DNA of 58,245 nucleotides from a virus: the IMG/VR virus record IMGVR_UViG_3300022868_000022, positions 1-58,245 of that record. One strand, 5' to 3'. The position numbers were made by a program, and so were the translations under genes. Positions 7,272 to 15,243 of this stretch are shown here, piece by piece (within the stretch, counting starts at the first letter, position 1; each line of letters starts with the position of its first letter). A model generated the notes under the pieces. That model saw only the letters and a program-made list of their open reading frames with translations, was not told where the DNA came from and did no database searches.

Positions 7272-7639
7272 ATGCGATTTAAACAATATATAACAGAACA
7301 GATGGTGTCATTATTTAATGTAAAAGTTGCTGGTGATATTAAAAAAAAGACTTATTAAAAAATATTAAAGCTCCTTTTGTAAATGTTAAGATTTCTACAT
7401 TGGGTGGTGATGATAGGACTTCTATAATATTAAATTTATCTCTTGATGATAAAAAAGATTGGCCAAATGGTATATTACAAAATTCAAGATATGCAATGTT
7501 TCATATTAATGCTGATGGTGTAATAGAACAGTTTACTAAATCATTTTCAATAAAAAAGAAATTTAGAAAATCAAAATTTAAGAATATATCAGATATAACT
7601 AAAAAAATTAATAAATATTTACAAACTATAAAAGGATAA
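7272..7639 (+). CDS. Leader-bearing protein interrupted by a -1 frameshift at A-AAA-AAG
   Basis: The ATG at 7272 starts MRFKQYITEQMVSLFNVKVA and the zero frame stops after 28 codons at 7358. A -1 shift on A-AAA-AAG (within the A8 run at 7341-7348 plus G) continues as KKKDLLKNIKAPFVNVKIST and stays open to 7639, giving one protein of about 122 residues. The heptamer is the classic bacterial -1 slippery sequence, so programmed shifting is possible; a one-base homopolymer deletion (real or sequencing) is equally compatible. The downstream part alone has only a TTG start at 7400. Confidence 0.6.
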
Positions 7640-7641
7640 CT

Positions 7642-8736
7642 ATGAGATTTAAAAGATATTTAATATTTAAAGCTTCAAAAAATGCTTCAAAAACAACCAG
7701 ATTACAGGAATGTTTACATTGTATTGGTCTAGGTATATATCAAATTAAAAAGAAAGCAATTACTATACAAGATATACAAGATGAGGCTCTTTTTAGAAAG
7801 GCGTTTGATAGATATGTTGATATTGATACTGGATACAATGAGTTATATAAATTTGTATTAGACAATCCTAATAAATGGGTTGAAGCTGTTGTAAGATCTA
7901 CAAATGCTTTAAAAAAATCAAAATGGATGAAGAAAAATAATTATACTTTTTATAGAGGTGTGTCCTTTATGAATATAATATATAATGAATTCAATAAATT
8001 AAAGAAAAGAGATAACATTAGTCTTGCTAATGACAAATGGAATCCTTCAGATATATGGGCATCATCTAAAACATCTATACCATCATTCGATTCATTAATT
8101 GAATTAAATCAATACATATCAAAAAGTTTAAAAAGTGGTGCTGTTGTTGGTATATCATTAAAAAAATCAACTTCTTCACCTGTTGTTGAGTGGTATGGAC
8201 CTGATGAAAACCCAGAGATAATAAAATATAAAGGAATAAGTAAACCAAAAGGAAAAAATGCTCCATTTCCTACAGGTATAATAATAAATACATCAAAAGC
8301 TAATATAAATTTCAGAAGTTTTAGAATTATTAAAGCTGCTCCAATAACAGGAGAAATTATAGGTGGTGGTAAAGCTGCTCGTGGTGGTAAAGTGCCATCA
8401 AGTATTAAAAAAGATGTAATTGATAAATATAAAATATCACAAATGAGTAAAAGTCGTATATCATCAATAGATGACAATAAATTAAAAGAATATGTTTCTA
8501 GTTTATGGAAACAATGTGGCCATAATTTTTCAGAAAATGATATAGCTAAGGGATGGTCTGATAGAGAGAAAAATATTCAAGATCGTACAGGATATTGGAT
8601 GTCAATAATAAATTCATTAGAAATAGGATCTTTTCTTAATCAAAACAAAAGCTTAGCTGATAATATTATAACAAAGTTTTATACAGGATCATCATCAAAA
8701 GGAAGTAATTCATCAGAATTTATAAAAGTATCATAG
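7642..8736 (+). CDS. 364-residue protein with degenerate leader and a YRG motif
   Basis: It begins MRFKRYLIFKASK, a leader without the usual glutamate. The central part has NYTFYRGVSF, then SGAVVGISLKKS and later a Gly-rich GGGKAARGGKVPSS loop; the C-terminal third is helical with a Ser-rich end. An isolated YRG in a beta strand recalls the first ADP-ribosyltransferase motif, but the other ART signatures are not clear. It is a large likely internal virion protein. Confidence 0.55.
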   Translation: MRFKRYLIFKASKNASKTTRLQECLHCIGLGIYQIKKKAITIQDIQDEALFRKAFDRYVDIDTGYNELYKFVLDNPNKWVEAVVRSTNALKKSKWMKKNNYTFYRGVSFMNIIYNEFNKLKKRDNISLANDKWNPSDIWASSKTSIPSFDSLIELNQYISKSLKSGAVVGISLKKSTSSPVVEWYGPDENPEIIKYKGISKPKGKNAPFPTGIIINTSKANINFRSFRIIKAAPITGEIIGGGKAARGGKVPSSIKKDVIDKYKISQMSKSRISSIDDNKLKEYVSSLWKQCGHNFSENDIAKGWSDREKNIQDRTGYWMSIINSLEIGSFLNQNKSLADNIITKFYTGSSSKGSNSSEFIKVS

Positions 8737-8746
8737 AGGAGATTAT

Positions 8747-9115
8747 ATGAAAATAACAAAAATAATAGCTAAGTACTTGAATGAATCTAGTATTTTAAAA
8801 TCAAATATAAAGAAAAAAATTAATGGTGAAATACAGAAATTCTTAAAACCAACGTACTTTAAAAAGATACCATTACAACCTTTATTTGATATACTTGAAA
8901 AATATAGCATTGTACCATTACAAGAAGATGATACTATATGGGATGGTCTTCTTCTTGGTGGTATAAAAAAGACAGAAAGAGTTGATTTTACTCTAGGTGA
9001 TTTATCATCAAAAGATAGTAAAAATAGATACCTTGTAATAACGAATGCTAAGCTTTCATTGTCATATTATAAAATGGAATCAGGCAAATATGAAGTTATT
9101 GCTTATATAGGATAA
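8747..9115 (+). CDS. Long-leader protein, unknown function
   Basis: The start MKITKIIAKYLNES is the longer leader variant ending in L-N-E. A helical region follows, then a beta region (DDTIWDGLLLGGIKKTERVD). A GAGGAG ribosome-binding site is well placed. The 122-residue product has no recognised domain. Confidence 0.6.
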   Translation: MKITKIIAKYLNESSILKSNIKKKINGEIQKFLKPTYFKKIPLQPLFDILEKYSIVPLQEDDTIWDGLLLGGIKKTERVDFTLGDLSSKDSKNRYLVITNAKLSLSYYKMESGKYEVIAYIG

Positions 9116-9116
9116 T

Positions 9117-9272
9117 ATGAAATTTAAACAATATATAGAATCAATAGTAGCCGGCGACGTAGAATCCGAACCAGTTAAGAATGGTAAGATATTAAGACGA
9201 AAGAAAAAGAAAAAGAAATCTGAGATTGAAAAAATATTAGATAAAGCAAGAGGTATGAGTGATGAAATTTAA
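9117..9272 (+). CDS. 51-residue basic leader peptide gene
   Basis: The frame starts at the ATG overlapping the previous stop region: MKFKQYIESIVAGDVESEP, then a cluster RRKKKKKKSE and a short helix ending in GMSDEI. It resembles T4 internal proteins in size, basic charge and leader (Y-I-E). It could bind DNA in the capsid; this is inferred from composition. Confidence 0.6.
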   Translation: MKFKQYIESIVAGDVESEPVKNGKILRRKKKKKKSEIEKILDKARGMSDEI

Positions 9273-9334
9273 AATTATTTAACAGAAAAATATTGCCTGT
9301 TGTATTAAAAGAAATATCTGAAGCTATATAATAA
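9262..9334 (+). pseudogene. Remnant of another leader gene
   Basis: An ATG at 9262 gives MKFKII and stops, but inserting one A restores MKFKNYLTEK, a perfect leader. After a second shift the sequence reads ILPVVLKEISEAI to a stop at 9332. Two lesions in about 70 bases indicate a decayed leader gene overlapping the end of the previous one. Confidence 0.5.
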
Positions 9335-9349
9335 AAAAGAGGAGTTAAT

Positions 9350-9610
9350 ATGAGATTTGAAAAATATTTAACAGAAAAGGATATTAAAACAACACCAATA
9401 GAAAATGCTATTATAAAGGGTATAGAACGATATGGATTTTTTTTTGATGAAAAGACAAAAAAATCTTTAGAGTTTATATCAAATGGTGGAAGTACATATG
9501 ATCAAGCTAAAAAAGCTATATCTAAAATAAAATCAGCATATAAAGAGATTAAAAAGACTAACATTACAGAAGTTGAAGATGAATATGTTATAGAAATAAT
9601 ATTAAAATAA
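9350..9610 (+). CDS. Leader-bearing small protein, unknown function
   Basis: The leader MRFEKYLTEK is preceded by a GAGGAG ribosome-binding site. The 86-residue product continues with helical segments (IENAIIKGIERYGFFF, AKKAISKIKSAYKEIKK) and an acidic end. No domain is recognised. Confidence 0.65.
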   Translation: MRFEKYLTEKDIKTTPIENAIIKGIERYGFFFDEKTKKSLEFISNGGSTYDQAKKAISKIKSAYKEIKKTNITEVEDEYVIEIILK

Positions 9611-9621
9611 GAGGGGATAAT

Positions 9622-11052
9622 ATGAATATAATAGAAAAATTAGAACAGTATAGTACTGATAAACTTGATGAATCAGGTATAAGAAACATGAAAAAATGGG
9701 CAAAGACTTTTAATAAAGCTGTATGCTATTATCATCAAGATACTGATGGTGTTACATCTGCAATATGCATGAAAGCTTACTTAGAACAGTATAAAATAAA
9801 GACTGTAGATTGTCATATGATACAATATGGAGGTTTAGAATTTGCAGTACAAGCACCACAAAAGGGTATGCTAGTTTATGCGGTTGATTTTGCTCATGCT
9901 AAACCTATATTTCAAATATGGACCGATCATCATGATTCTGAACATATAGGAGCAACAAAAGATATGTCAGTATCTTTTATTAAATCACCAGCTAATGTAT
10001 CACATATATCAATGACTATATCACCTAGAGATATATTTCCATCAAGAGATATACAAATTATATCAACAGTTGATTCAGCCGATTTTGCATCACAAGATTT
10101 AACTCCTGATGATATTATGAGAGCAGCATTTAAAGTAGATAAAAAAATATCAATAGAGAAAAATCATAAAGCAATGGGTCTTGTTGTTAATAAATTGCTT
10201 CTTTCTTATAAAAATAAAAAAGGATTTCTTGATAAATTAGTAATGACAGCTAAACCATCTCTTATATCAATATATACTACAATAGTCAATTTAGCTAAAA
10301 AAGAGGGGTACAATCCTCCTGAAGAAATAGAAAGAAATCAAGCAGCATATAACGCACAACAAAAAGGAAAATCAAAAGTAGGCAAATTAAGCGATATAAA
10401 GAATATTAAATGTGGTGAGTCTATTGAAGTAGGTAACACAGTTTGCCAATACGGTGGTGGTGCAATGGGAAAAGGTAAGCAATACGACAGGTATACAGTA
10501 TTTAAAAATCACCCTACAGTGGACTTCCTTTGCATAGGATGGCCTATGGGATTAATTCAAGCTTCTAAAAATCCATTTAAAGGCGGAGATACGCCAGTTC
10601 ATTTAGGTAAACTTGTATTAGGTAAAGTAATGTTGAAATATAAAAGTGCACTATCTAAAGATATTAATTTATCATATCTAAAAAGAACTTATGAATCTGA
10701 TATACTTAAAAAAGGTTTAGTTGGTTCTATAGGATATACATTTGATGACCTTATTAATTCATTTACTAATGATCAAATAAAAGGAATTGATTTAGAGAAG
10801 ACAGGTAAATGGAAGGATATTATAAAAGATATTACTAATAAACAATATAAAGATCTTAGTTTCAAACAAAAGAAAATATTAGATACAATAAGTATTAGTG
10901 CATGGGATATTGTTATGAGTCAGAGCGGTGGCCACAAGGCAATAACTAATGTGACTAATTTAAATTTTCTTGGTAAAGGTTATACAGATATAATGAAAAA
11001 AATTATGACGGATATAGTAACTGAATTACAGAAGTATAAATTAGAGGGTTAA
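9622..11052 (+). CDS. DHH-superfamily phosphoesterase with a long leader
   Basis: The 476-residue protein has the DHH-family signatures: YYHQDTDGVTSA (residues about 36-47, the D-x-D-G metal site), LVYAVDF, then IWTDHHDSEHIG (the DHH motif) and STVDSADF (further metal Asp). A second half with GGGAMGKGKQYDR and GWPMGLIQ resembles the substrate-binding DHHA1-type region. The start MNIIEKLEQYSTDKLDES fits the long leader. DHH enzymes include RecJ, nanoRNases and cyclic-dinucleotide phosphodiesterases. A packaged enzyme degrading short oligonucleotides or cyclic dinucleotides is an attractive but unproven idea. Confidence 0.8.
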   Translation: MNIIEKLEQYSTDKLDESGIRNMKKWAKTFNKAVCYYHQDTDGVTSAICMKAYLEQYKIKTVDCHMIQYGGLEFAVQAPQKGMLVYAVDFAHAKPIFQIWTDHHDSEHIGATKDMSVSFIKSPANVSHISMTISPRDIFPSRDIQIISTVDSADFASQDLTPDDIMRAAFKVDKKISIEKNHKAMGLVVNKLLLSYKNKKGFLDKLVMTAKPSLISIYTTIVNLAKKEGYNPPEEIERNQAAYNAQQKGKSKVGKLSDIKNIKCGESIEVGNTVCQYGGGAMGKGKQYDRYTVFKNHPTVDFLCIGWPMGLIQASKNPFKGGDTPVHLGKLVLGKVMLKYKSALSKDINLSYLKRTYESDILKKGLVGSIGYTFDDLINSFTNDQIKGIDLEKTGKWKDIIKDITNKQYKDLSFKQKKILDTISISAWDIVMSQSGGHKAITNVTNLNFLGKGYTDIMKKIMTDIVTELQKYKLEG

Positions 11053-11055
11053 TTA

Positions 11056-11063
11056 TATAAATA
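11056..11063 (+). promoter_or_regulatory. T4-type late promoter box TATAAATA
   Basis: An exact box lies between the DHH gene and the next leader gene, 17 bases before the ATG at 11080. The predicted start site is next to the AGAGGTG ribosome-binding site. Confidence 0.7.
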
Positions 11064-11079
11064 TAATAAGAGGTGATAA

Positions 11080-11379
11080 ATGAGATTTAAAAAATATATA
11101 AATGAAAGTTCTTCAACAGTATATACTGAAAAGGTTAAGAAAAGTGATCTATCAAACGCTGATTGGAAAAAATTAGATAAATATGGTAACTTTGATGAAT
11201 CACTTCCATTTTTGATTAAGATACTTAAAAAGAAAGGATATACATATAAAGGTAAAACACCTGGTAAATATAGTTCAGAGTATTGGACAAAAAAAGGAGA
11301 GAAGTGGAGAAATACTGGTGATTTTGAATTATATGATGGTGGTTTTATAGATATGGAATTAATATTAATGCATAATTGA
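11080..11379 (+). CDS. Leader-bearing small protein, unknown function
   Basis: The leader MRFKKYINESS matches the consensus perfectly. The 99-residue product contains YTYKGKTPGKYSSEYWTKKG and FELYDGGFIDMEL, suggestive of a small alpha/beta domain. It is directly downstream of a late promoter. Confidence 0.65.
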   Translation: MRFKKYINESSSTVYTEKVKKSDLSNADWKKLDKYGNFDESLPFLIKILKKKGYTYKGKTPGKYSSEYWTKKGEKWRNTGDFELYDGGFIDMELILMHN

Positions 11380-11398
11380 TAAATTAATGGAGAATAAT

Positions 11399-11593
11399 AT
11401 GAACATAACAGATAAGATAACAGACTATTTGAATGAAAATAAAATTGATGATTTTGTTAATAAATTTAAAAATAAAATGGGCAAAGATACCACAGAACAA
11501 ACAGCAAAAGGTTGGGTTGATGGTATAGGTGAATTAAGTAAATCAGATAAAAAGAAATTATTAGGTAAAATTTTAAATTATATAGAGGCTTAA
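11399..11593 (+). CDS. Long-leader small protein
   Basis: The ATG at 11399 is chosen over 11387 because the GGAG ribosome-binding site (11389-11392) lies between them. The product (64 residues) starts MNITDKITDYLNENK and has a small helical body ending LLGKILNYIEA. It is a typical internal-protein-sized product of unknown function. Confidence 0.6.
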   Translation: MNITDKITDYLNENKIDDFVNKFKNKMGKDTTEQTAKGWVDGIGELSKSDKKKLLGKILNYIEA

Positions 11594-11599
11594 TAAAAT

Positions 11600-11815
11600 A
11601 TGAAAATAAAAGAAACTACAAATAAATATTTAACAGAAAAACTAAAAGCAAGAAGTAGTAAATCAAATAAAATAGAAGATAAAGTTTATGATATGCTGTC
11701 TGGATCAGATTTTGAGAGATGGTATCCAAAAGATTATATAGACCATATAGAAGGAGCTCCTAAAGCTAAATCAAGAGATGATATCATCTCTGATATTAAA
11801 ACTATGTTGAGATAA
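11600..11815 (+). CDS. Long-leader small protein
   Basis: The product (71 residues) starts MKIKETTNKYLTEKL. A basic linker (KARSSKSNKIEDKV) leads to FERWYPKDYIDHIEGAPKAK. No domain is recognised; the leader ends in L-T-E. Confidence 0.6.
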   Translation: MKIKETTNKYLTEKLKARSSKSNKIEDKVYDMLSGSDFERWYPKDYIDHIEGAPKAKSRDDIISDIKTMLR

Positions 11816-11820
11816 AAATA

Positions 11821-12282
11821 ATGAGATTTAAAAAACTAATAGAAGCTACTATAACTAAAGGATATCCAGATACAGGTGGTATAGCAAGTGATGATGACTA
11901 TCCACCAGGAAATATTATTATTGGTCCTAAATATAAAAAGATTTATGTAGAACAGCCAAAAACAGGTGTTAAAATTGTTAAATATATTGAAGTTGATGAT
12001 TTTATGTGGGATGAATTTGATGGATGTGTTGGTATGCATAGAATGTCTAATTATGACAAGACTTTATTAACAATGATTCCTGTATATGGTGATAGAATGT
12101 TTAAGCATATGAGATGGACTGATACTAAAGGATTTGATACCGATCCTGAAAATATAGCACGAAAAAAAATTAGTCATGTTGATCAAAGAAGGGGTTTTGG
12201 TAGAAATGATGTAAATAAAAAAGAATACAAGACTACAAAAGCTAAAGATATAACTGAAATGGTTGATAAATATATAAAATAA
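11821..12282 (+). CDS. Leader-bearing protein, unknown function
   Basis: The leader is MRFKKLIEAT, a variant with L-I-E. The 153-residue protein has beta-rich middle segments (GNIIIGPKYKKIYVEQ, IKYIEVDDFMWDEFDG) and a basic C-terminal half with many His/Arg residues. The stop is three bases from the homing endonuclease start, so the latter inserted cleanly behind it. Confidence 0.6.
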   Translation: MRFKKLIEATITKGYPDTGGIASDDDYPPGNIIIGPKYKKIYVEQPKTGVKIVKYIEVDDFMWDEFDGCVGMHRMSNYDKTLLTMIPVYGDRMFKHMRWTDTKGFDTDPENIARKKISHVDQRRGFGRNDVNKKEYKTTKAKDITEMVDKYIK

Positions 12283-12285
12283 GAA

Positions 12286-12882
12286 ATGGTAATTTATAAA
12301 GTAACAAATAAAATAAATGGCAAATGTTATATTGGTCAAACAATATTAACAATTAATAAAAGAAAATCTGGGCATATTTATAAAAGTTTGAAAAAAAGTG
12401 ATAATTGTTATTTTCATAAAGCTATTAGAAAATATGGTAAAGATAATTTTTTATGGGAAATTATTTGTGAATGTAAAACTAAAAAAGAATTAAATGAAAA
12501 AGAAATTTATTATATAAAACAACAAAAATCATATGTTAAAGAAAATGGTTATAATTTAACTCATGGTGGTGAAGATAATCCAATGAATTATCAAAAATAT
12601 AGAGATAAAATTTCAAAAGCAAATAGTGGTGAATTAAATCCATTTTTTGGTAAAAAACATACACAAAAAACAATAAATAAAATTAAATCTTTTACTCAAA
12701 GTGATAATCATCCATCTATTAAGAAATGGATTTTAAAACATAAAGATGGCAGATCTTTAATTATTGAAAATCTAGAAAAATTTTGTAGAGAAAATAAATA
12801 TTATTCTGGAAATTTTAGAAATGTTAAAAGTGGTAAATATAAACAATATAGAGGATGGTATTTTTGTGATAATGTATCATAA
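12286..12882 (+). CDS. GIY-YIG homing endonuclease, free-standing
   Basis: The N-terminus has the split catalytic signature: VIYKVTNKINGKCYIGQTI (GIY-like VIY and YIG), followed by a conserved arginine region NKRKSGH and an ELNEKEIYYI glutamate. Then come DNA-binding modules: a NUMOD3-type repeat (NSGELNPFFGKKHTQKTINK) and a C-terminal helix-turn module around ENLEKFCRENKYY. Length (198 residues) fits Seg-like mobile endonucleases. It lies between two leader genes without a promoter and probably spreads by homing. Confidence 0.88.
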   Translation: MVIYKVTNKINGKCYIGQTILTINKRKSGHIYKSLKKSDNCYFHKAIRKYGKDNFLWEIICECKTKKELNEKEIYYIKQQKSYVKENGYNLTHGGEDNPMNYQKYRDKISKANSGELNPFFGKKHTQKTINKIKSFTQSDNHPSIKKWILKHKDGRSLIIENLEKFCRENKYYSGNFRNVKSGKYKQYRGWYFCDNVS

Positions 12883-12888
12883 GAAACT

Positions 12889-13719
12889 ATGAGACTTGAA
12901 AATTACTTAAATGAAAATAATATAAAAGATTGGACCGGATATATTAATAATAATAAGATGTTAAAATCCGCTGTAAAAGTATTACAGACTATTAATAAGA
13001 AAGGTTTTAAATGTTATATTGTAGGTGGATGTGTTAGAGATATTGTGTTAGGTATTCAGCCACATGATATTGATATATGTACTAATATGCCTATGGATAG
13101 AATAAGTAAATTATATAAAACTCATGATATAGGCAAATCAAAACAGTTTGGCATAGTCGTTATTAAGCAAGGGTCTTATAATTTTGAGATTGCGCAATTT
13201 CGCCAAGACGGCACATACAAAGATGGTAGACGACCTGATACTGTAAAAATATCAAGCTCTTTTAAAGATGATGCTAAAAGGAGAGATTTTCAAATTAATG
13301 CAATGGCAATTGATAAAGATGGTAATATTATTGATTATTTTAATGGTAAAAAAGATATTAAAAACAAAGTGTTAAAAACTGTAGGTGATCCTAATAAAAG
13401 ATTTGGCGAAGATTATTTAAGGATGTTAAGAGCAGCTCGTTTTTCAGCTAAATTGGATTTTGATATAGAACCAAAAACAAAGAAAGCTATTAAGAAATCT
13501 TCATATCGTATTCAAGATTTATCACCTGAAAGAATTAAAGATGAAATAATGAAAGCAGCATCTCAGTCAGGAGATGTCTTTGCTAAGTACCTAAATACAT
13601 TAGATGAATTGAATTTACTAAAATATATATTTCCAGAAATTATGAACTTAAAATGGTTTAAAGAAAATATGAAACATCATCCTGAAACATCTGGTTATGT
13701 AAGAAGAATTATAGAATGA
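12889..13719 (+). CDS. Leader-bearing CCA-adding/poly(A)-polymerase-type nucleotidyltransferase half
   Basis: After the leader MRLENYLNEN come class II nucleotidyltransferase motifs: VGGCVRDIVLG, then HDIDICT (catalytic D-x-D), RRDFQINAMA, and RFGEDYLRMLRAARFSAKL, followed by LSPERIKDEI. The protein ends at MKHHPETSGYV, which corresponds to the point in bacterial CCA-adding enzymes just before the HD domain. The following gene supplies that HD domain. Activity could be CCA repair of tRNA or poly(A) addition to host or phage RNA after injection. Confidence 0.85.
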   Translation: MRLENYLNENNIKDWTGYINNNKMLKSAVKVLQTINKKGFKCYIVGGCVRDIVLGIQPHDIDICTNMPMDRISKLYKTHDIGKSKQFGIVVIKQGSYNFEIAQFRQDGTYKDGRRPDTVKISSSFKDDAKRRDFQINAMAIDKDGNIIDYFNGKKDIKNKVLKTVGDPNKRFGEDYLRMLRAARFSAKLDFDIEPKTKKAIKKSSYRIQDLSPERIKDEIMKAASQSGDVFAKYLNTLDELNLLKYIFPEIMNLKWFKENMKHHPETSGYVRRIIE

Positions 13720-14468
13720 GATTAATGAACTTTATAAATGAGCAATTAATAGCAGCAAGAAATAAATATGCTGAAGGGAAAAAATTAGGTGAATTAGAAA
13801 AATATGATCGTAATAATCCTGAACATGATGATCCTAAAAAATATTTGTATTTTTCAACAGGAGCTACAGTATATTCACATACCATAGAAGCAATAAAGCA
13901 AGTTAAGATTGATCAGCCATTACAAATGTTAGCTACTGCATTACATGATACAGGTAAAGGTGTTACTCTTAGTGATAAAAAAGGTTTACCTACATATTAT
14001 GGCCATGCTAAAGAGAGTATTGAATTAGTTAATAGCATAGCTGATAGATTAAAAATGAGTAATAAAGAAAGAAATGCTTTGTTGTTTGCTGTAGGCAATC
14101 ATATGAAATTTCATAATATTCTTGGTATGAAAACAAGCAAGATAGTCAAACTTGTTAATGATGATAATTGGGATGTTTTAGTAGCTGTATCTTTCGCAGA
14201 TAGTGCATCAAGAGGTTCTTCATTTATACATGCTGGTGAATTTGAAAAAATAGTTGATAAGTGTATAAAATTAAAAGATAAATACAATATAAAAGAAGTT
14301 AAAAAAAGATTAAAGCTTGTTGATGGTAATCGTGTTATGGAGTTATTAGGATTAAAACCCGGACCTAAAGTTGGCAAAATAATTAAAGAAATATCAGCAT
14401 GGGTTATTGATAATGATATAAAAGATACAAAATTAATAGATGAGAGGATATTAGAATATGAGACTTAA
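13716..14468 (+). CDS. Leader-bearing HD domain, second half of a CCA-enzyme
   Basis: The ATGA overlap couples it to the nucleotidyltransferase gene. The leader is MRLMNFINEQ. The HD domain shows YSHTIEAIKQV, LATALHDTGKG (His-Asp), YYGHAKESIELV and AVGNHMKFH, in the order seen in E. coli-type Cca, where it has phosphatase and 2',3'-cyclic phosphodiesterase activity. The C-terminal ELLGLKPGPKVGKIIKE also matches the end of such enzymes. Thus one bacterial enzyme is split, and the second half carries its own leader. Confidence 0.82.
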   Translation: MRLMNFINEQLIAARNKYAEGKKLGELEKYDRNNPEHDDPKKYLYFSTGATVYSHTIEAIKQVKIDQPLQMLATALHDTGKGVTLSDKKGLPTYYGHAKESIELVNSIADRLKMSNKERNALLFAVGNHMKFHNILGMKTSKIVKLVNDDNWDVLVAVSFADSASRGSSFIHAGEFEKIVDKCIKLKDKYNIKEVKKRLKLVDGNRVMELLGLKPGPKVGKIIKEISAWVIDNDIKDTKLIDERILEYET

Positions 14469-15234
14469 ACAATACTTAAATGAAAGTTATACTGCTGAAG
14501 AAGTGGTTGAAATAATTAAAAAAGATTGTCCTAGATCTTATATAGTACAAACTAAAGGAGAATTTTTTTATCGTGGAACTAAAGATTCAATAAATGATAT
14601 CAAAAAATTTAAATCAAGAACTGATAGAATACCAAAAGATACACCTCCTGAATTACATAACATGTTAGATAGTTTGTTTAAAAGGTATCTTGGATGGCAT
14701 GCTAGAAGTGAAGGAACATTCGTTAATGGAAAAAAAGATAATATTAGTGGATATGGTATATCATTTATGTTTTTTCCTATAGGCAAATATGATTTTGTGT
14801 GGTCGCCTAGTATAGAAGATTTATATTCTAAAATAGAACAAAATTATATGTTAGAAGAACCTGAATATTTATTTATAAGTGATTATGATTATGATTATGA
14901 ATATAATGAAGAATCTGGAAATGGAAAATATGAATATGAAGGTATATTATATAATAATATCAATGATATAGAAGATACTAAAAATATAACAGGTAATAAT
15001 ATAGAAAATGATGCTGTATGGATACCTAACATGACATTTGAAGAATATAGAGAAAAATCTATAGATGATTATGAAAACAATAGAGATACTTATTTACATG
15101 ACTTAATTAAAACATATAGTAAAACAAATCTTAATAAAGCAATGAAATCAGGACATGAAGTTATGTTTAGATGTAAAGAATACTATATGGTTGATGCAAA
15201 ATTCAGTAAAATTTTAAGAAAGGAATTATGGTAA
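14458..15234 (+). CDS. Leader-bearing YRG-motif protein A (ADP-ribosyltransferase-like, tentative)
   Basis: The leader is MRLKQYLNES. The body has EFFYRGTKD, then KRYLGWHARSEGTFVNG, YGISFMFFPIG, and near the end SGHEVMFRCKEYYMVD. The order R (in YRG), S/T-G strand, and a late E-V-M strand resembles the R-S-E layout of ADP-ribosyltransferases such as T4 Alt/Mod, and T4 Alt is itself packaged. The resemblance is motif-level only. It is a paralogue of the 16020-16679 protein; an acidic Tyr/Asp insert (YDYDYEYNEE) is specific to this copy. Confidence 0.6.
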   Translation: MRLKQYLNESYTAEEVVEIIKKDCPRSYIVQTKGEFFYRGTKDSINDIKKFKSRTDRIPKDTPPELHNMLDSLFKRYLGWHARSEGTFVNGKKDNISGYGISFMFFPIGKYDFVWSPSIEDLYSKIEQNYMLEEPEYLFISDYDYDYEYNEESGNGKYEYEGILYNNINDIEDTKNITGNNIENDAVWIPNMTFEEYREKSIDDYENNRDTYLHDLIKTYSKTNLNKAMKSGHEVMFRCKEYYMVDAKFSKILRKELW

Positions 15235-15243
15235 AGGATAAAT

